The notes below the pieces were generated by a model that searched no databases, was not told where the DNA came from, and saw only the letters and a program-made list of their open reading frames with translations. A program made the translations under genes and the position numbers. Source: an uncultured Oribacterium sp. (lineage in GTDB: Bacteria > Bacillota > Clostridia > Lachnospirales > Lachnospiraceae). From it: 5,724 nt of DNA. The stretch lies in the NCBI GenBank assembly GCA_934279105.1, contig CAKQWR010000128.1:1-5724 (forward strand). Direction: 5' to 3'. Below are positions 5,724 to 5,724 of the stretch, one piece after another; the first letter of the stretch is position 1, and each line of letters begins with the position of its first letter.

Positions 5724-5724
5724 A

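Overview
The window looks like chromosomal DNA from a fairly GC-rich member of the Bacillota (Clostridia-type, perhaps Lachnospiraceae or Selenomonadales; a guess from protein style and strong AGGAGG-type ribosome binding sites, not proven). The genes are clearly GC-rich, while the single long intergenic region is visibly AT-rich.

Layout. Positions 1-222 (+) hold the last 73 codons of a gene that starts outside the window; I do not recognise its product. Next come two membrane-anchored paralogues (312-1253 and 1250-2128, +), joined by an ATGA stop/start overlap. The second has a good DUF3137-like pattern; the first is its diverged sister. They arose by tandem duplication, as even their DNA is still similar around the start codons. 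A small gene (2255-2437, +) with a textbook Shine-Dalgarno encodes a 60-residue, two-helix membrane protein of unknown function.

Positions 2438-3029 carry no convincing gene but are highly structured: four 41-42-bp units sharing a GAAAAACGGCATTG-like core, then an 84-bp imperfect inverted repeat, then a second array of 41-42-bp units sharing GCGCTATTGC, ending at a hairpin plus T6 tract that resembles a plus-strand terminator. This is the least explained part of the window.

Positions 3030-5723 (-) encode a cobalamin-dependent methionine synthase (MetH) of the short type: homocysteine-binding, pterin-binding and cobalamin-binding modules, without the C-terminal AdoMet-dependent reactivation domain. 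An approximately 83-residue Gly/Ser/Ala/Thr-rich linker sits between the pterin and cobalamin modules. metH converges on the plus-strand genes, and nothing in the sequence ties their functions together.

I find no tRNA, rRNA, CRISPR array, transposase or phage gene. The best candidate for something undescribed is the 2474-3031 repeat/hairpin block, whose role cannot be settled from this sequence alone.
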